This document shows positions 1-9,392 of a stretch of DNA of 64,000 bases, one piece after another. The translations under genes and the position numbers were made by a program. Source of the DNA: Pandoraea pnomenusa (GTDB taxonomy: Bacteria > Pseudomonadota > Gammaproteobacteria > Burkholderiales > Burkholderiaceae). The notes under the pieces are model-generated. The model did not search any database, had not been told where the DNA came from, and was given only the letters and a program-made list of their open reading frames with translations. The stretch spans positions 4,340,001 through 4,404,000 of the forward strand of contig NZ_CP009553.3 of NCBI RefSeq assembly GCF_000767615.3. The letters are read 5' to 3'. The first letter of the stretch is position 1, and every line of letters starts with the position of its first letter.

Positions 1-422
1 TCTGCAATGGCTTTCCCAATCTCGGAGGGACCAAGGCCTCGCTCGTGCATGGATCTCAGGCCAGTGGCAAGCCGGGTGAAAGCACCGGGAAGGCTCTCAT
101 AGTCGCGGGCGCATACCGCTCGCGAGAACTGATCGATGCCCTGGGCCAACCGAAAGTGCGCTTCGCGGGTTCGTGCTTCTGCGCGAAAGCCTTTCACGCC
201 AATCGTGTCCATGACGCGATCAGCGAAGGACAAAATCTTCTGTTTCACGCGTTGTGCGATACTGGCGCGCGGCGTGTCGCAAGGCTTGCCCAACTCCGCC
301 TTGTAGCGGAACGTTCTGAGTCCCGCATAGCGGGTATCACGCGCCCATTCGTGCTTGCGTCCGACATTCGAGTTGGCAATGACTGTCCCAGTCACTGGAG
401 GGGCGGTTGTCGTGAGTGTCAT
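1..422 (-). CDS. Hypothetical protein, 3' part outside window
   Basis: An open frame on the minus strand starts with ATG at 422 and stays open to the window edge, giving about 140 residues (MTLTTTAPPVTGTVIAN...). A good Shine-Dalgarno (AAGGAG) lies 9 bases before the start. The gene begins 53 bases after the stop of the 1,167-aa gene at 476, so the two probably form one leftward operon. The visible part is rich in Arg and Ala, with no signal peptide or membrane segment. I do not recognise the family. The spacing and ribosome site make it a credible gene although it is cut by the window. Confidence 0.6.
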   Translation of the reverse strand, partial: MTLTTTAPPVTGTVIANSNVGRKHEWARDTRYAGLRTFRYKAELGKPCDTPRASIAQRVKQKILSFADRVMDTIGVKGFRAEARTREAHFRLAQGIDQFSRAVCARDYESLPGAFTRLATGLRSMHERGLGPSEIGKAIA

Positions 423-475
423 TTCTTCGACTCCTTGTACATCTGGCTTGGCATTGCCAGCGATGGCAATGCGGA

Positions 476-3400
476 TCAAACGTCGCCTTGTGCCAGATTC
501 AGGGGCGACATCGGTGGGTTGGTGGTCAATTCGTACTTGAGCAGAGGCGGTGACTTCGGCTGGGACGCGACCATGCTCGCGTCCTCGTCACGCTTCTCGA
601 CCCACTGACAGGAAAGTCGCACATCGTCGTCGAGGCGTGCGTGTCCCTGGGCGTCAATGAGCAGCGATACCGACAAGACCAGCCAGCTATCGGCCGGCTC
701 CAACTCGACCGGATCGGACATGGGGTCCGGCCCATCGATCCAGAGCGTCCTGCCGTTCTGGCAACGCTCGATCATATTCAGGCGCACGTCTCCGTTGGGC
801 TCGCGCCTCAGGTGAATCGTGCTTTCCTGGTCTTCCACCCTGAAGCCCGACGGAAGGCATGGGTCTCCAGACTTTTCAAACGGCCACGTCTCTCTGCCTT
901 TTCGCATCAACTCCCAGATCAGGCCGGTGAGCTCCTGGCCTGTGCTGCGGGCGACCATCCATGTCTGCCGCCGGTTTCCTCCCGTCAGTTCCAGAAGGTC
1001 GTGTCGCAGTTCATCAGGTTGGCGCGGACATTTCGGGGCATCGCCAATCCACACAGTGCGCCGGCCGACGTCAGCTACGACATCTACGGGAACGACGGGC
1101 CAGTTCATTTCGGGCACGTCTTTAGTCGCCTCTTGCCATTGGAGCTCGTCACGTTCGTTGAAATCAGCCATGCGTTCAGCCATGGCGACGGTCGTGCCCA
1201 GTGACCGGCTGAGCGTCACAACGCTGCTGTCGACGATGCCGATATTGAAGTACATGCCAAGCGCAGTGCGGGCGTCACCGGCCAGCGATCGCTGCACTTG
1301 TGAAAGATTCCGAAGTTGTCCTTTACCGGCATTCCCGGGCATCAGTACATGCGTGAAGGTATCAATGGCTTGCTGAAGCGCTTCGCGCCATACTTGCGGC
1401 AATTCGGAAGATTTCGAGCCATGCGCGGTCAGCGCTCGCAGCATGGGCAACCCCTCAGGGGACAAGGCGATCTTGCGCAGTTGCGCCGCGCATTCCCTCG
1501 AAATCTCGCCACTGGCGAGTGTCGCCAGCTCAGCCGACGTCGGCGGGCGCCGGCCCAGGCTGGCATAGCGGCCGGCCAGCCGATCGACTGCCACCTTGAG
1601 GTGATAGCAAACGTCAAGTATCTGGCGTCCTGTGCTCGCCTGACGGATGGATGTCAAATGCTTGGCAATACGGCGAACTCCCGCCTTGAACTCGTCGCGA
1701 ATCGTACCTTCACGCGCGCTCTTCGCGCGCTGCGCCAGATCCACGATGCTCGTGGCGGTTTCGCCAAATCGAAGTGCCAATTCATCTGCATGCGAAGCCC
1801 ACACGTCTATCTCCTCATCCTGGAGCTGTGCGGTTAGCGTTGCAGGATCGCCGGCCCCGCGGGACGCCCCAGCGGCCGCGGTCTGTCCGAAGGCCGTGCG
1901 GCTGGCTCCTCCGGACCCTGGCGACCAAACCATGATGTGCTCTTTTTCGATAGCGCGACGCAGTTGGCCCTCGGCAAGCCGGATGTCAGAAGTGAACTTC
2001 GGTGGTTCCAGGAGCGATATCTCACCCGAGCGGCGGATAACAAACGCGCAGTGCTCCGTGCGATAGGTTCCTTCTGTCTCCGTAGACAGGTCCGCCACGG
2101 GGTACCAGTCCGGGGTAACCAGGGACACCGATGAGCAATGCGTGCGGGCGTTGTATATCTTCACGACCATCTCCTGGTCGGACGATCGGAAGATTTCGTA
2201 TTCCGTCTCGCGATCCCCCTGCCCCAGAATGGCATTCATGCCTCCCGGGCTCGGCGTCGGGACCGCAGAGAATATCTGCGCGCCCGTTTGTGTGGCAACA
2301 GCACTTACGCGGCGGGCCCACGCCGCATCGTTGTCGCACATCTCGATCAGATGCGCATTGCACGCGGCAAGACCATCGGCGCTCAAACGAATCGCATTGT
2401 CATTACTCGACGCATCCTGGGCGTTGGTAGTCCGTATGACCATCGTCGGACCCTGCACCTGCATGGTGGTGTTACCCAACGCGTCCCGTACGAAGATCGG
2501 GTGCAATCCAGGCGAGCGCGGATCGGGCGCAATCGTTGTGTCCCCCGCTTGTTGCGCGATGTTGGCAAGTAATTCGCCAAATGCCACGGGGTCGCACATT
2601 TGAGTGGTCGCAAGCCGCTCCACGACGTTGTCGGTCGTGACGACCGGACGCGCGCCCCACTTCTCGCCCATCGTGTAACACACCCTCGGTGAAAGGCCAC
2701 GCACGAATCCTGCGAGATCACTCGCAGGAATGCCGCTCGACTGCGTGAGCACGTCGAACGCATCCGCAGCGGCGCGTAAGCCGGCGTGATCCGGATAGAG
2801 TCTCCGGATCAATGCAAAACATGTGTGGGCATGCGCGCCAGCGTCAATACGCGGCGTGCCTGCCAACAATTGCGAGATTGAAATTTGATTGAGCGAGACG
2901 AACTTACTAATGATCTCGCCCGATTTTTCGATGACGTCGAGCGAGTCCGGCGCCGTCAGCAAGCCCGGCGCATTCGGGCGTATCGCCGCAGTCAACGCCG
3001 CGAGCGGGGCCCGGAGATCGCCCCACACCTGCTTCTGGAGGTCTTCCAGCATGTCTTCGGCACGCTTCACCACGTCGGACCCGGGCAGGTCTCCTGCTTT
3101 AAGCACCTCTGTCACGCTGTTGACGCCATCGAATATCGTCTTCAGCGCGGTGGGGGGCAACTCCCGCGCGACGACGGGGCCGGCGACATTGGCCAGTTCC
3201 GTCAATCTAGCCAGGCGCGCGACCATGCCGGCTGACCGTGGCGTCAAATGTGCGACCCATTGCGCAAGCGTGCCAAGCCATTTCCAGCGCGCTGCCAGTT
3301 CGAGCTTGTGAATGACGGGGTTCAGTTCCCGCTCCTGCGCCGAGACGAGACCTTCGAGCCAGTAGGCGTGCACGTCGAGGCGCTGTGTCCGGCTCTCTGT

Positions 3401-3979
3401 GTGCGTGTCGTTGGGCATGGGAATCATTGGCCAGGTGGCCGGGTCCGCGACGCCCCCCATCCGCTCCGTCAGGACATGGCCGAGCGCCACACGCTCTTCG
3501 GAACTCAGGGCGCAAATCGCCGCCTTGAGTCTCGCGGCAAGCACGTCCCCGGCCTTCATGCCGGAACCAATGCGCGATGCGCACCGCGCCGCGTGCCGAA
3601 TCATCCGATTCGCTGTGTCTTCGATCTGAAGTTTGACGTCGGCACCGGGAGTTCGGGTCAGCAAGAAGGTCAGCTTCCCGATGGCACGATCAACGTGCCG
3701 CCGTTCAGTTCGAGCATGGATCGAAGCGAGCGCCTCCCGCCCTCGGGGAATCGACTTCAGCAGCGCAAGGATTCGGCCCAGAAACGGTCTCACTTTCGCC
3801 GAGACGCCCGGCGACCGGCGACTGGCCCTGGGGCGGCCCGTTTGCGGCACTTGCGCGGTCGAGCGCGCCTGGTCGACGGGGGCCGGCCAACGCGCCAAGC
3901 TGCCTTTGGCGCTCACGGCGCGGAATTTCGCCAGGTGAACGTTAATGTGCGCCTTCATGCCGTCGGTCAAGGCGGCCAT
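476..3979 (-). CDS. Large hypothetical protein (1,167 aa), possibly a secreted effector
   Basis: The frame is open further upstream to 4159, but the ATG at 3979 has a clear ribosome site (AAAGGAA, 6 bases away) and is preferred. The protein starts MAALTDGMKAHINVHLAKF. It is mostly alpha-helical in composition, with an Arg/Ser/Pro-rich N-terminal region (about residues 20-70) and long Ala/Leu-rich stretches. No signal peptide, membrane segment or catalytic motif that I recognise is present. Large soluble proteins of this kind in plant- or animal-associated betaproteobacteria are often type III effectors. That is only an analogy here, since no secretion genes are in the window. It heads a probable operon with the truncated gene ending at 422. 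Confidence 0.75.
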   Translation of the reverse strand: MAALTDGMKAHINVHLAKFRAVSAKGSLARWPAPVDQARSTAQVPQTGRPRASRRSPGVSAKVRPFLGRILALLKSIPRGREALASIHARTERRHVDRAIGKLTFLLTRTPGADVKLQIEDTANRMIRHAARCASRIGSGMKAGDVLAARLKAAICALSSEERVALGHVLTERMGGVADPATWPMIPMPNDTHTESRTQRLDVHAYWLEGLVSAQERELNPVIHKLELAARWKWLGTLAQWVAHLTPRSAGMVARLARLTELANVAGPVVARELPPTALKTIFDGVNSVTEVLKAGDLPGSDVVKRAEDMLEDLQKQVWGDLRAPLAALTAAIRPNAPGLLTAPDSLDVIEKSGEIISKFVSLNQISISQLLAGTPRIDAGAHAHTCFALIRRLYPDHAGLRAAADAFDVLTQSSGIPASDLAGFVRGLSPRVCYTMGEKWGARPVVTTDNVVERLATTQMCDPVAFGELLANIAQQAGDTTIAPDPRSPGLHPIFVRDALGNTTMQVQGPTMVIRTTNAQDASSNDNAIRLSADGLAACNAHLIEMCDNDAAWARRVSAVATQTGAQIFSAVPTPSPGGMNAILGQGDRETEYEIFRSSDQEMVVKIYNARTHCSSVSLVTPDWYPVADLSTETEGTYRTEHCAFVIRRSGEISLLEPPKFTSDIRLAEGQLRRAIEKEHIMVWSPGSGGASRTAFGQTAAAGASRGAGDPATLTAQLQDEEIDVWASHADELALRFGETATSIVDLAQRAKSAREGTIRDEFKAGVRRIAKHLTSIRQASTGRQILDVCYHLKVAVDRLAGRYASLGRRPPTSAELATLASGEISRECAAQLRKIALSPEGLPMLRALTAHGSKSSELPQVWREALQQAIDTFTHVLMPGNAGKGQLRNLSQVQRSLAGDARTALGMYFNIGIVDSSVVTLSRSLGTTVAMAERMADFNERDELQWQEATKDVPEMNWPVVPVDVVADVGRRTVWIGDAPKCPRQPDELRHDLLELTGGNRRQTWMVARSTGQELTGLIWELMRKGRETWPFEKSGDPCLPSGFRVEDQESTIHLRREPNGDVRLNMIERCQNGRTLWIDGPDPMSDPVELEPADSWLVLSVSLLIDAQGHARLDDDVRLSCQWVEKRDEDASMVASQPKSPPLLKYELTTNPPMSPLNLAQGDV

Positions 3980-4257
3980 TTGAGTTCCTTTGTGGTCAGT
4001 CCGATTGTTTGGCTTCCAGCATTCGGCACAGAATCGCAGTAAAGTGACGGAGCCTGCGGAGTCGAGAAAAATGCGTCTGATTTGGTGCATATGTAACCTG
4101 CCATCCAGATCAGTTCCAACCCTAATACCGCGCCCACCGAGACAGGCGCATAAAGCCAATTGCCTTGTTTAGAGGGACTCGTCAAAATACGGAATATCTT
4201 TGCGATGACTTTCGCGGAATTGTTACCAATACTTGAGAATCCACTTGGAGAATCACG
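3980..4257. promoter_or_regulatory. Divergent intergenic region
   Basis: This region of 278 bp lies between the leftward 1,167-aa gene and the rightward acetyltransferase, so it must carry promoters for both. The stretch 4180-4240 is relatively AT-rich. I could not assign convincing -35/-10 boxes or a TTCG-N16-TTCG type-III regulon box. A 72-codon frame with one hydrophobic stretch (TTG start at 4185) overlaps it, but it runs into the start of the large gene and has no ribosome site. Confidence 0.4.
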
Positions 4258-4989
4258 ATGAATCTGCGCGGAAATCCTCTACAGGTACCCAATTCCGGGA
4301 AAAATCGCGCAACTTCGCACTACTCCCGCTTCAAAGTGCGAATGCTGTCTGACATGTACTTCCAGCCGCTCGTATCACTGAGAAAACGCGTTATTGATTC
4401 GCTCCCTCACCCCGATCTTTATGTTCCGGAAGTGGATGAGATTTCCTTCATCAATAACCATTGCGGCGCTGCGGGGGAGTCGATAGGCATCTTTTCGGGA
4501 GACGACCTCATCGCATACGCCATGCTCGGGTTGCCGGAAGACGAAGACGAAAGCACGTTTGCGCATGCCCTCAATATTGGATCGACGCCGTTGAACGAAA
4601 CTGCGTACTTGAGCAGTTGCATGGTATTGCCAGGTTTCCGCGGTCACGGTCTTCAGCGGGCATTGATTTCGTCGCGGATGACGCTGGCGCGCATTCTGGG
4701 ACGCGGGCGATGCATGGCCATCGTGTCGCCACACAATCACATCAGCCGCCAGAACCTTCTCGACTCGGGACTGCATCTCATTGGAACGCGGGACGTGGAC
4801 GGCCACATGCGCCAGATCATGAGTTCGTTGCCAGGATCACCGCCGCATGATTGGCGCGACCTTGCCGAAGTCGACGCAAGCAACGTCGAGGCCCAGGCCG
4901 AGCTGGTGGAGCGAGGATTTCTCGGCTTCGCCCAGACCATGGCCAATGGAAATACGACACTGATCTTCGGTCGCTGCGCATCGGAATGA
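4258..4989 (+). CDS. GNAT-family N-acetyltransferase
   Basis: This 243-aa protein has a clear GNAT motif A at about residues 122-137 (VLPGFRGHGLQRALI). Its R-G-H-G core is the acetyl-CoA pyrophosphate loop, and it is preceded by a beta-strand (AYLSSCMVL). The N-terminal 60 residues are basic and lack a counterpart in compact GNATs. GNATs transfer acetyl from acetyl-CoA to amines of proteins, amino acids or drugs; the substrate here cannot be read. The ATG at 4258 has GGAGA at good spacing. The gene diverges from the 1,167-aa gene and is followed on the same strand by two paralogous unknown proteins. Confidence 0.8.
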   Translation: MNLRGNPLQVPNSGKNRATSHYSRFKVRMLSDMYFQPLVSLRKRVIDSLPHPDLYVPEVDEISFINNHCGAAGESIGIFSGDDLIAYAMLGLPEDEDESTFAHALNIGSTPLNETAYLSSCMVLPGFRGHGLQRALISSRMTLARILGRGRCMAIVSPHNHISRQNLLDSGLHLIGTRDVDGHMRQIMSSLPGSPPHDWRDLAEVDASNVEAQAELVERGFLGFAQTMANGNTTLIFGRCASE

Positions 4990-5058
4990 CAAGGGATGGC
5001 CCGCCCGGGGGAATTGGAACGCAAGTTTGCGGATGGTTACTTAATTGAGCGATAAGGA

Positions 5059-5847
5059 ATGGCTTCCTGCGAAGCCGTTCACGATGCTCACTCAAAGAAA
5101 GCCTCCACTCCCATGCGCACCAATACCGATTCGTCGCAAACGCGTCGTACATATGAGCCGCTCATCGAGCTCAAGCCGTTCAGGAATGGCCATCCCGATC
5201 CTGAAACATCGCTGACCTTCGAATCCTGCAGTCAGGTTCCGGCAGCAGGCAAACGTATCGGCGGCGTCCTGGGCGCGATGCGTCATACCGTGACCGCGAC
5301 GCGCAACCTCCTGCGTCGGTTCATGAGACTCGTCACTCCGCAGTCGACAGTACGCAGCGTGCGAAAGGTCTGCGAGTACTGTGCGCGCACGGACGTTCCG
5401 ACGAAAGACATTTATTCGCACCTCAAGCACTTGAGGCGGTCGACAGCCCCAATCTGGCCGGTCATAGCCACAGATCGGTTCGTGGCGATGCCTGACGCAT
5501 CATTTGCAGCGTTGGGATTCGTTCTGATGATGCACGGGGAGGAATGGCAAATTCATCAGTGGTTCCGCTTGGGCAAGGATCGGAATTTCGATTCCATGCC
5601 GCTCAGCCTTGCTTGCCTTAACGGGATCATCGAGGCGGCGGTGTTGGCCAAGCTGCAAGTTGGAGAGCCCCCCCGGCTCTCGTCTGATGACTACGTTATC
5701 GACGCAAGCGCTTTGGAGAGAACGCGACGGCTTTCCGAGGTGGATATCAGTCCCCTCAGCGAGTATTTCAGCACGAGAGGGACCACGGCGCCCCCCGCGC
5801 GAGAGGTAACGGGCGATTGGCGCGATCATGCGTCGTTCCGCTCATGA
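5059..5847 (+). CDS. Hypothetical protein, paralogue of the next gene
   Basis: The frame gives 262 aa from ATG 5059. AAGGA abuts that codon, so a start at ATG 5113 (MRTNTDSSQ, 244 aa) is also possible. No known domain was recognised. Two blocks are shared with the neighbouring gene at 5997: an arginine-rich block (RRFMRLVTPQS..R..RKVCEY..R..V.T.DIY.H.K.L...TAP, about residues 90-145) and a second block (MPDASFAALG..L..HG, about residues 153-170). The N-terminus is Ser/Thr/Pro-rich and probably disordered, and there is no signal peptide. A tandem duplication followed by divergence is the simplest reading. An effector or host-interaction role is speculation. Confidence 0.7.
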   Translation: MASCEAVHDAHSKKASTPMRTNTDSSQTRRTYEPLIELKPFRNGHPDPETSLTFESCSQVPAAGKRIGGVLGAMRHTVTATRNLLRRFMRLVTPQSTVRSVRKVCEYCARTDVPTKDIYSHLKHLRRSTAPIWPVIATDRFVAMPDASFAALGFVLMMHGEEWQIHQWFRLGKDRNFDSMPLSLACLNGIIEAAVLAKLQVGEPPRLSSDDYVIDASALERTRRLSEVDISPLSEYFSTRGTTAPPAREVTGDWRDHASFRS

Positions 5848-5996
5848 TTTGCCGTGAAGATTGCGTCCGGCCATCACGACCTGCGAGAAACGGAACACGA
5901 CGCGACGCAAATGTTACATAACAGGTGCGACGTGCACCGTCGAATTCCACGAGTGCAGCGCAAACCTTTAGCTTTACCTTTCCGCAGGGTAATCCG

Positions 5997-6857
5997 ATGA
6001 CTAGCGCCAAGGCACCGAATTCAATCAGGACGTCCAACATCCGCAATCTCGCGTCGAAACGAGTGTCGCGGTGCCATATTCGACAGACACGCAGTGGGAC
6101 ATTCCGGTCAGCGCAACTCGCCGGGCTGAATCGGCTGACACCGCGCGCCGTCGCGCGAACAGGCCAACACCGCGCACACTGGCCCGTATCGCTGTTGCGG
6201 CGCCTGATCTGGCTGGTCACACCAAAGTCCGAGGCGCGCAATCTGCGCAAGATTGCGGAATACACACGCCGCGGCAATGTGGCGACTTGCGACATATATT
6301 TTCATGCGAAAGATCTCGCATCCAGGACAGCGCCCGTTGCCGTCGAACATGCGCGCAATGGCACCGGATCCGGGTCGCCCTGGTCGGATAGCGCCCGGAA
6401 TGCGCTCTCAAACCTGCCCGACGCGTCGTTTGCCACCCTGGGGCGCGCCCTGATATCGCACGGCACCAAGCAAGAAATTGAAGCGTGGATTGACCTCGCA
6501 CGGGAAAAGCTCCTCTCGCACCACGGCGACGGCGACAGCCGTTCCGGTGAAGCGGCCAATATCTCGAGCGTCACGATGGGTACGCATGCGGAAACGCTGC
6601 GCTGTCTGATCGACTTGGAAGAGCAGATCCACCTCGCGCGAAACCGCGCCTCGCCCGACGCTGTTGGCGGCGGGGCAGATCCGATCTCGTCACTGGACGA
6701 AGCGGGGCGAAATTTGGCGCCCCCAACCCGAGCCGACGTGATCGCGACGCTCGATCTGTGGCGCCTGGAGGCGAGCATTCCCGACGCTCCCGGCGAAAGT
6801 TTGGCGTCCAGTGCCCAGTTGGCACTTCTCCATGCCGAACCAAAAATGAACTGGTGA
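5997..6857 (+). CDS. Hypothetical protein, paralogue of the preceding gene
   Basis: The frame is open from 5925, but the ATG at 5997 (MTSAKAPNSIRTSNIRN) has CAGGG seven bases upstream and gives 286 aa. The core (RRLIWLVTPKS..RNLRKIAEY.RRGNVAT.DIYFH.KDL...TAP, then LPDASFATLGRALISHG) aligns with the gene at 5059, whereas the N- and C-terminal thirds do not. The C-terminal part is acidic with predicted helices. No enzymatic motif is visible. It is the last rightward gene before the convergent peptidase operon. Confidence 0.7.
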   Translation: MTSAKAPNSIRTSNIRNLASKRVSRCHIRQTRSGTFRSAQLAGLNRLTPRAVARTGQHRAHWPVSLLRRLIWLVTPKSEARNLRKIAEYTRRGNVATCDIYFHAKDLASRTAPVAVEHARNGTGSGSPWSDSARNALSNLPDASFATLGRALISHGTKQEIEAWIDLAREKLLSHHGDGDSRSGEAANISSVTMGTHAETLRCLIDLEEQIHLARNRASPDAVGGGADPISSLDEAGRNLAPPTRADVIATLDLWRLEASIPDAPGESLASSAQLALLHAEPKMNW

Positions 6858-6899
6858 TGCTGAGTGCCCCCCGCCGATATGGCCGACGGTGAAGCAAGT

Positions 6900-6917
6900 G
6901 ACGGGGAGCACCCCGTC
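6900..6917. terminator. Hairpin between convergent genes
   Basis: GACGGGG-AGCA-CCCCGTC forms a perfect 7-bp stem with a 4-base loop between the converging 3' ends at 6857 and 6946. No T-run follows on either strand, so it may act as an mRNA end-protecting hairpin rather than a strong intrinsic terminator. Confidence 0.4.
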
Positions 6918-6945
6918 GCACCTGCAAAGGCCTCCCCCAAACGCG

Positions 6946-8043
6946 TCAGTCACGCGCCGACGTGCGCCCCAGCCCCGTGACCGCCTGCAGGATCGCCACA
7001 CGCGCCTGACCGAGGATTTGCCCCTGCCATACCGGGTCGTCGAAGCAGAACGCCTGTTGCACCGCGTTTCGTATCGACGACGCCTGTGCCGCGGGCGCTT
7101 CCGGGTGCTGCTTCAACCAGGCGTCGGCGCGCAGCATGTGCAGCATGTCGATGAGCGGCACCGTGCCGTATTCGATGGCCATGGCGGTAATCTGAGCGTC
7201 CGGTCGCGCGCTGCGCAGGGTATCGAGCAAAGGGCCCCCGACATTCGACGCCACCGTCGTGCCGTCCACGGGACTGGCCAGGTCGGCGCCCCACCACGCG
7301 CGGGCGCGGGACAGTTCCTCGGCGTCCAGCGCGCCCACGCAGATCTTCTCGCCGTGTCCCGGCGGCCCGAGCCCGGTGTGGAAGTCGATCCATCCGATCG
7401 CGTCGCAGTGCTTCGCGTGCGTCTCGATGAGCGTGCGCATCAGACGTGTGCTCCACACGGGGCTGCGCCCGCCGTAGAACAGACCGTCGGCGAAGGCGTA
7501 CTGCCCAACCGTCAGCGCCCGCTGATAGGCCGCTTCCCCATGCGTCGCAATGTAGTCCGAGATTGCCCGCGCGTTGTCGTCGTCGGGCGGCCAGGTCCGG
7601 GGCACCAGCAGCGCGTGCAGGTCGGCGTACGCGTCGTTGACCGGAAGCGGTTGCGAGAAGTCGATGCTGTTGCGGTTCAGGTCGACGTTGTCCTCGTTGG
7701 TGCGCGACAGCCACGAGAAGCCGTACGGATTGATGGCATGTACCACGAGGATGGCCACGTTCCCCGCGTCGAGACGCGACTTCAGACCTTCATCGCCCAG
7801 CAGCGCGATCTGCGCCGCGCTACCACAGAAGCCCTCGACGCCATGCGTGCCGGAGGTCAGGATCAGCATTCGCCTGGCGCGCGCCGGCCCCAGGCGCACG
7901 ACATCAGTCGCCAGCGCTTCGCCTTCACGGCCGGTAATGCCGGGGATGATGTGGCTCGTCACCTCGGCGCCGGCCGTACGGGCCGCCGTCGCGAAGCGCT
8001 CGCGCGCCTGACGATAGCTCTCCGAAAACACGGCGGTGGTCAT
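6946..8043 (-). CDS. DUF2817 / M14-like zinc carboxypeptidase family protein
   Basis: The 365-aa protein starts at ATG 8043, whose ATGA overlaps the stop of the upstream amidohydrolase (translational coupling). Motifs fit the M14-like DUF2817 family. They are THGVEG (H..E zinc ligands, about residue 60), NPYGFSWLSRTNEDNVDLNRN, DFHTGLGPPGHGE (third ligand His) and AIEYGT (catalytic Glu, about residue 300). It is expected to remove a terminal amino acid or open an amide in the cytoplasm, since no signal peptide is present. It is the last gene of the transporter-amidohydrolase-peptidase operon, suggesting uptake and stepwise hydrolysis of an acyl-amino acid or small peptide. The exact substrate is unknown. 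Confidence 0.8.
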   Translation of the reverse strand: MTTAVFSESYRQARERFATAARTAGAEVTSHIIPGITGREGEALATDVVRLGPARARRMLILTSGTHGVEGFCGSAAQIALLGDEGLKSRLDAGNVAILVVHAINPYGFSWLSRTNEDNVDLNRNSIDFSQPLPVNDAYADLHALLVPRTWPPDDDNARAISDYIATHGEAAYQRALTVGQYAFADGLFYGGRSPVWSTRLMRTLIETHAKHCDAIGWIDFHTGLGPPGHGEKICVGALDAEELSRARAWWGADLASPVDGTTVASNVGGPLLDTLRSARPDAQITAMAIEYGTVPLIDMLHMLRADAWLKQHPEAPAAQASSIRNAVQQAFCFDDPVWQGQILGQARVAILQAVTGLGRTSARD

Positions 8044-9239
8044 AGCGCGTCGCCCGAGAGGAAGGCCTCGGTCAGCCGTACCCAATACGTCGCCCCCAGG
8101 GTGAGCACCTCGTCGTTGAAGTCGTAGCTGGTGTTGTGGAGCATGCAGGGGCCGAGTCCGTGACCATGCGCGCGATGGTCGCCCGTGCCATTGCCGATAT
8201 AGGCGTAACACCCGGGGCGCTCCAGCAGGAAGAACGAGAAGTCTTCCGCGCCCATCGTCGGATCGATCGGATCGACGACGTGGTCGCGGCCCACGATCTC
8301 CCGCATCACGTTCGTCGCGAACTGCGTCTCGGCGGCGGTATTGACCGTCGGCGGGTAATTGCGGATGAATGAGAACTCGACCGTACAGCCGTAAGCGGCG
8401 GCGGTGGACTCACAGAACTCGCGCATGCGCGTCTCGACGAGATCGAGCACGTCGAGGGAGAAAGTGCGCACGGTACCGGCCAGCGTGGCGGTGTTCGGGA
8501 TCACGTTGATCGCCTCGCCCGCCTGCATCTGGGTGATGGAGAGCACGGCGGCGTCGATCGGGCGCTTGTTGCGCGTCATGATGCTTTGCAGGCCGGTGCC
8601 GATCTGCATGGCGGTGAGTACCGGATCGATACCGTTGTGCGGCATGGCGGCGTGCGCGCCGGTGCCTCTGACGACGATGCGGAACTCGTTGCTCGACGCC
8701 TGCGTTGCGCCGACACGGGCCCCGAAGCTGCCGGCGGCGAGTCCTGGCCAGTTGTGCAGGGCGAACACGGCGTCGACCGGAAATTTTTCGAACAGACCGT
8801 CGTCGAGCATGGCTTTGGCGCCGCCCCCGCCCTCCTCCGCGGGCTGGAAGATGAAGACGACGGTGCCGTCGAACGTGCGGTGTTGGGCCAGATGCTGAGC
8901 GGCGCCGAGCAGCATGGCGGTATGACCGTCATGGCCGCAGGCATGCATCTTCCCTGCGAACTTCGACGCGTGTTCGAACGTGTTGAGTTCCTGAATCGGC
9001 AGCGCGTCCATGTCGGCGCGCAGACCGATGACCTTCTTCGCGGAGCCGTTGCGCAGCACGCCTACGACACCCGTCTTCCCCAGTCCTCGCGTGACTTCGA
9101 TGCCCCACGATTCGAGCAGTTTCGCCACGATATCCGACGTGCGGGCTTCCTCGTAGCGAAGTTCCGGGTGGGCATGAATGTCGCGTCGGATGGCTTGCAG
9201 TTCGGCCGAGCGTTCGGCGATTTCGGGAATGATGGACAT
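8040..9239 (-). CDS. M20 family amidohydrolase (hippurate/aminoacylase type)
   Basis: This 399-aa protein is full length for the M20D aminoacylase/hippurate hydrolase group. Metal-site motifs are present: RADMDALPI (about residues 75-83), HACGHDGHTAMLLGAA (about 104-119), the catalytic EE in QPAEEGGGG and the late PTMGAEDFS. The enzyme would split N-acyl amino acids into acid and amino acid using two metal ions. I chose ATG 9239 (MSIIPEIAERSAELQ) over the frame start at 9314 because family members begin here and AAGAGA lies upstream. It lies between the MHS transporter (154 bp upstream) and the DUF2817 peptidase (4-bp overlap). Confidence 0.88.
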   Translation of the reverse strand: MSIIPEIAERSAELQAIRRDIHAHPELRYEEARTSDIVAKLLESWGIEVTRGLGKTGVVGVLRNGSAKKVIGLRADMDALPIQELNTFEHASKFAGKMHACGHDGHTAMLLGAAQHLAQHRTFDGTVVFIFQPAEEGGGGAKAMLDDGLFEKFPVDAVFALHNWPGLAAGSFGARVGATQASSNEFRIVVRGTGAHAAMPHNGIDPVLTAMQIGTGLQSIMTRNKRPIDAAVLSITQMQAGEAINVIPNTATLAGTVRTFSLDVLDLVETRMREFCESTAAAYGCTVEFSFIRNYPPTVNTAAETQFATNVMREIVGRDHVVDPIDPTMGAEDFSFFLLERPGCYAYIGNGTGDHRAHGHGLGPCMLHNTSYDFNDEVLTLGATYWVRLTEAFLSGDAL

Positions 9240-9392
9240 GGATTGCGTCTCTTGATGGGTGCCCCCGGTGAGCGATGCCGCGACGTGGACGTCGACGGTC
9301 ACGCCATTGGACAAGGGGCGGGTTGGGGAGGTGTTGGCCGGGCGCGTCGGCGCGAAGGCGCCGACGACCCTGGAAAGCGGCGTGCTACGGAA

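Noticed and set aside
3967..4185. 72-codon minus-strand frame with one hydrophobic segment
   Set aside because: It needs a TTG start, has no ribosome site and overlaps the start of the large gene at 3979.
3980..5996. Type III regulon (TTCG-N16-TTCG) boxes upstream of the unknown genes
   Set aside because: Scattered TTCG words occur, but none has the right spacing and position to be convincing.
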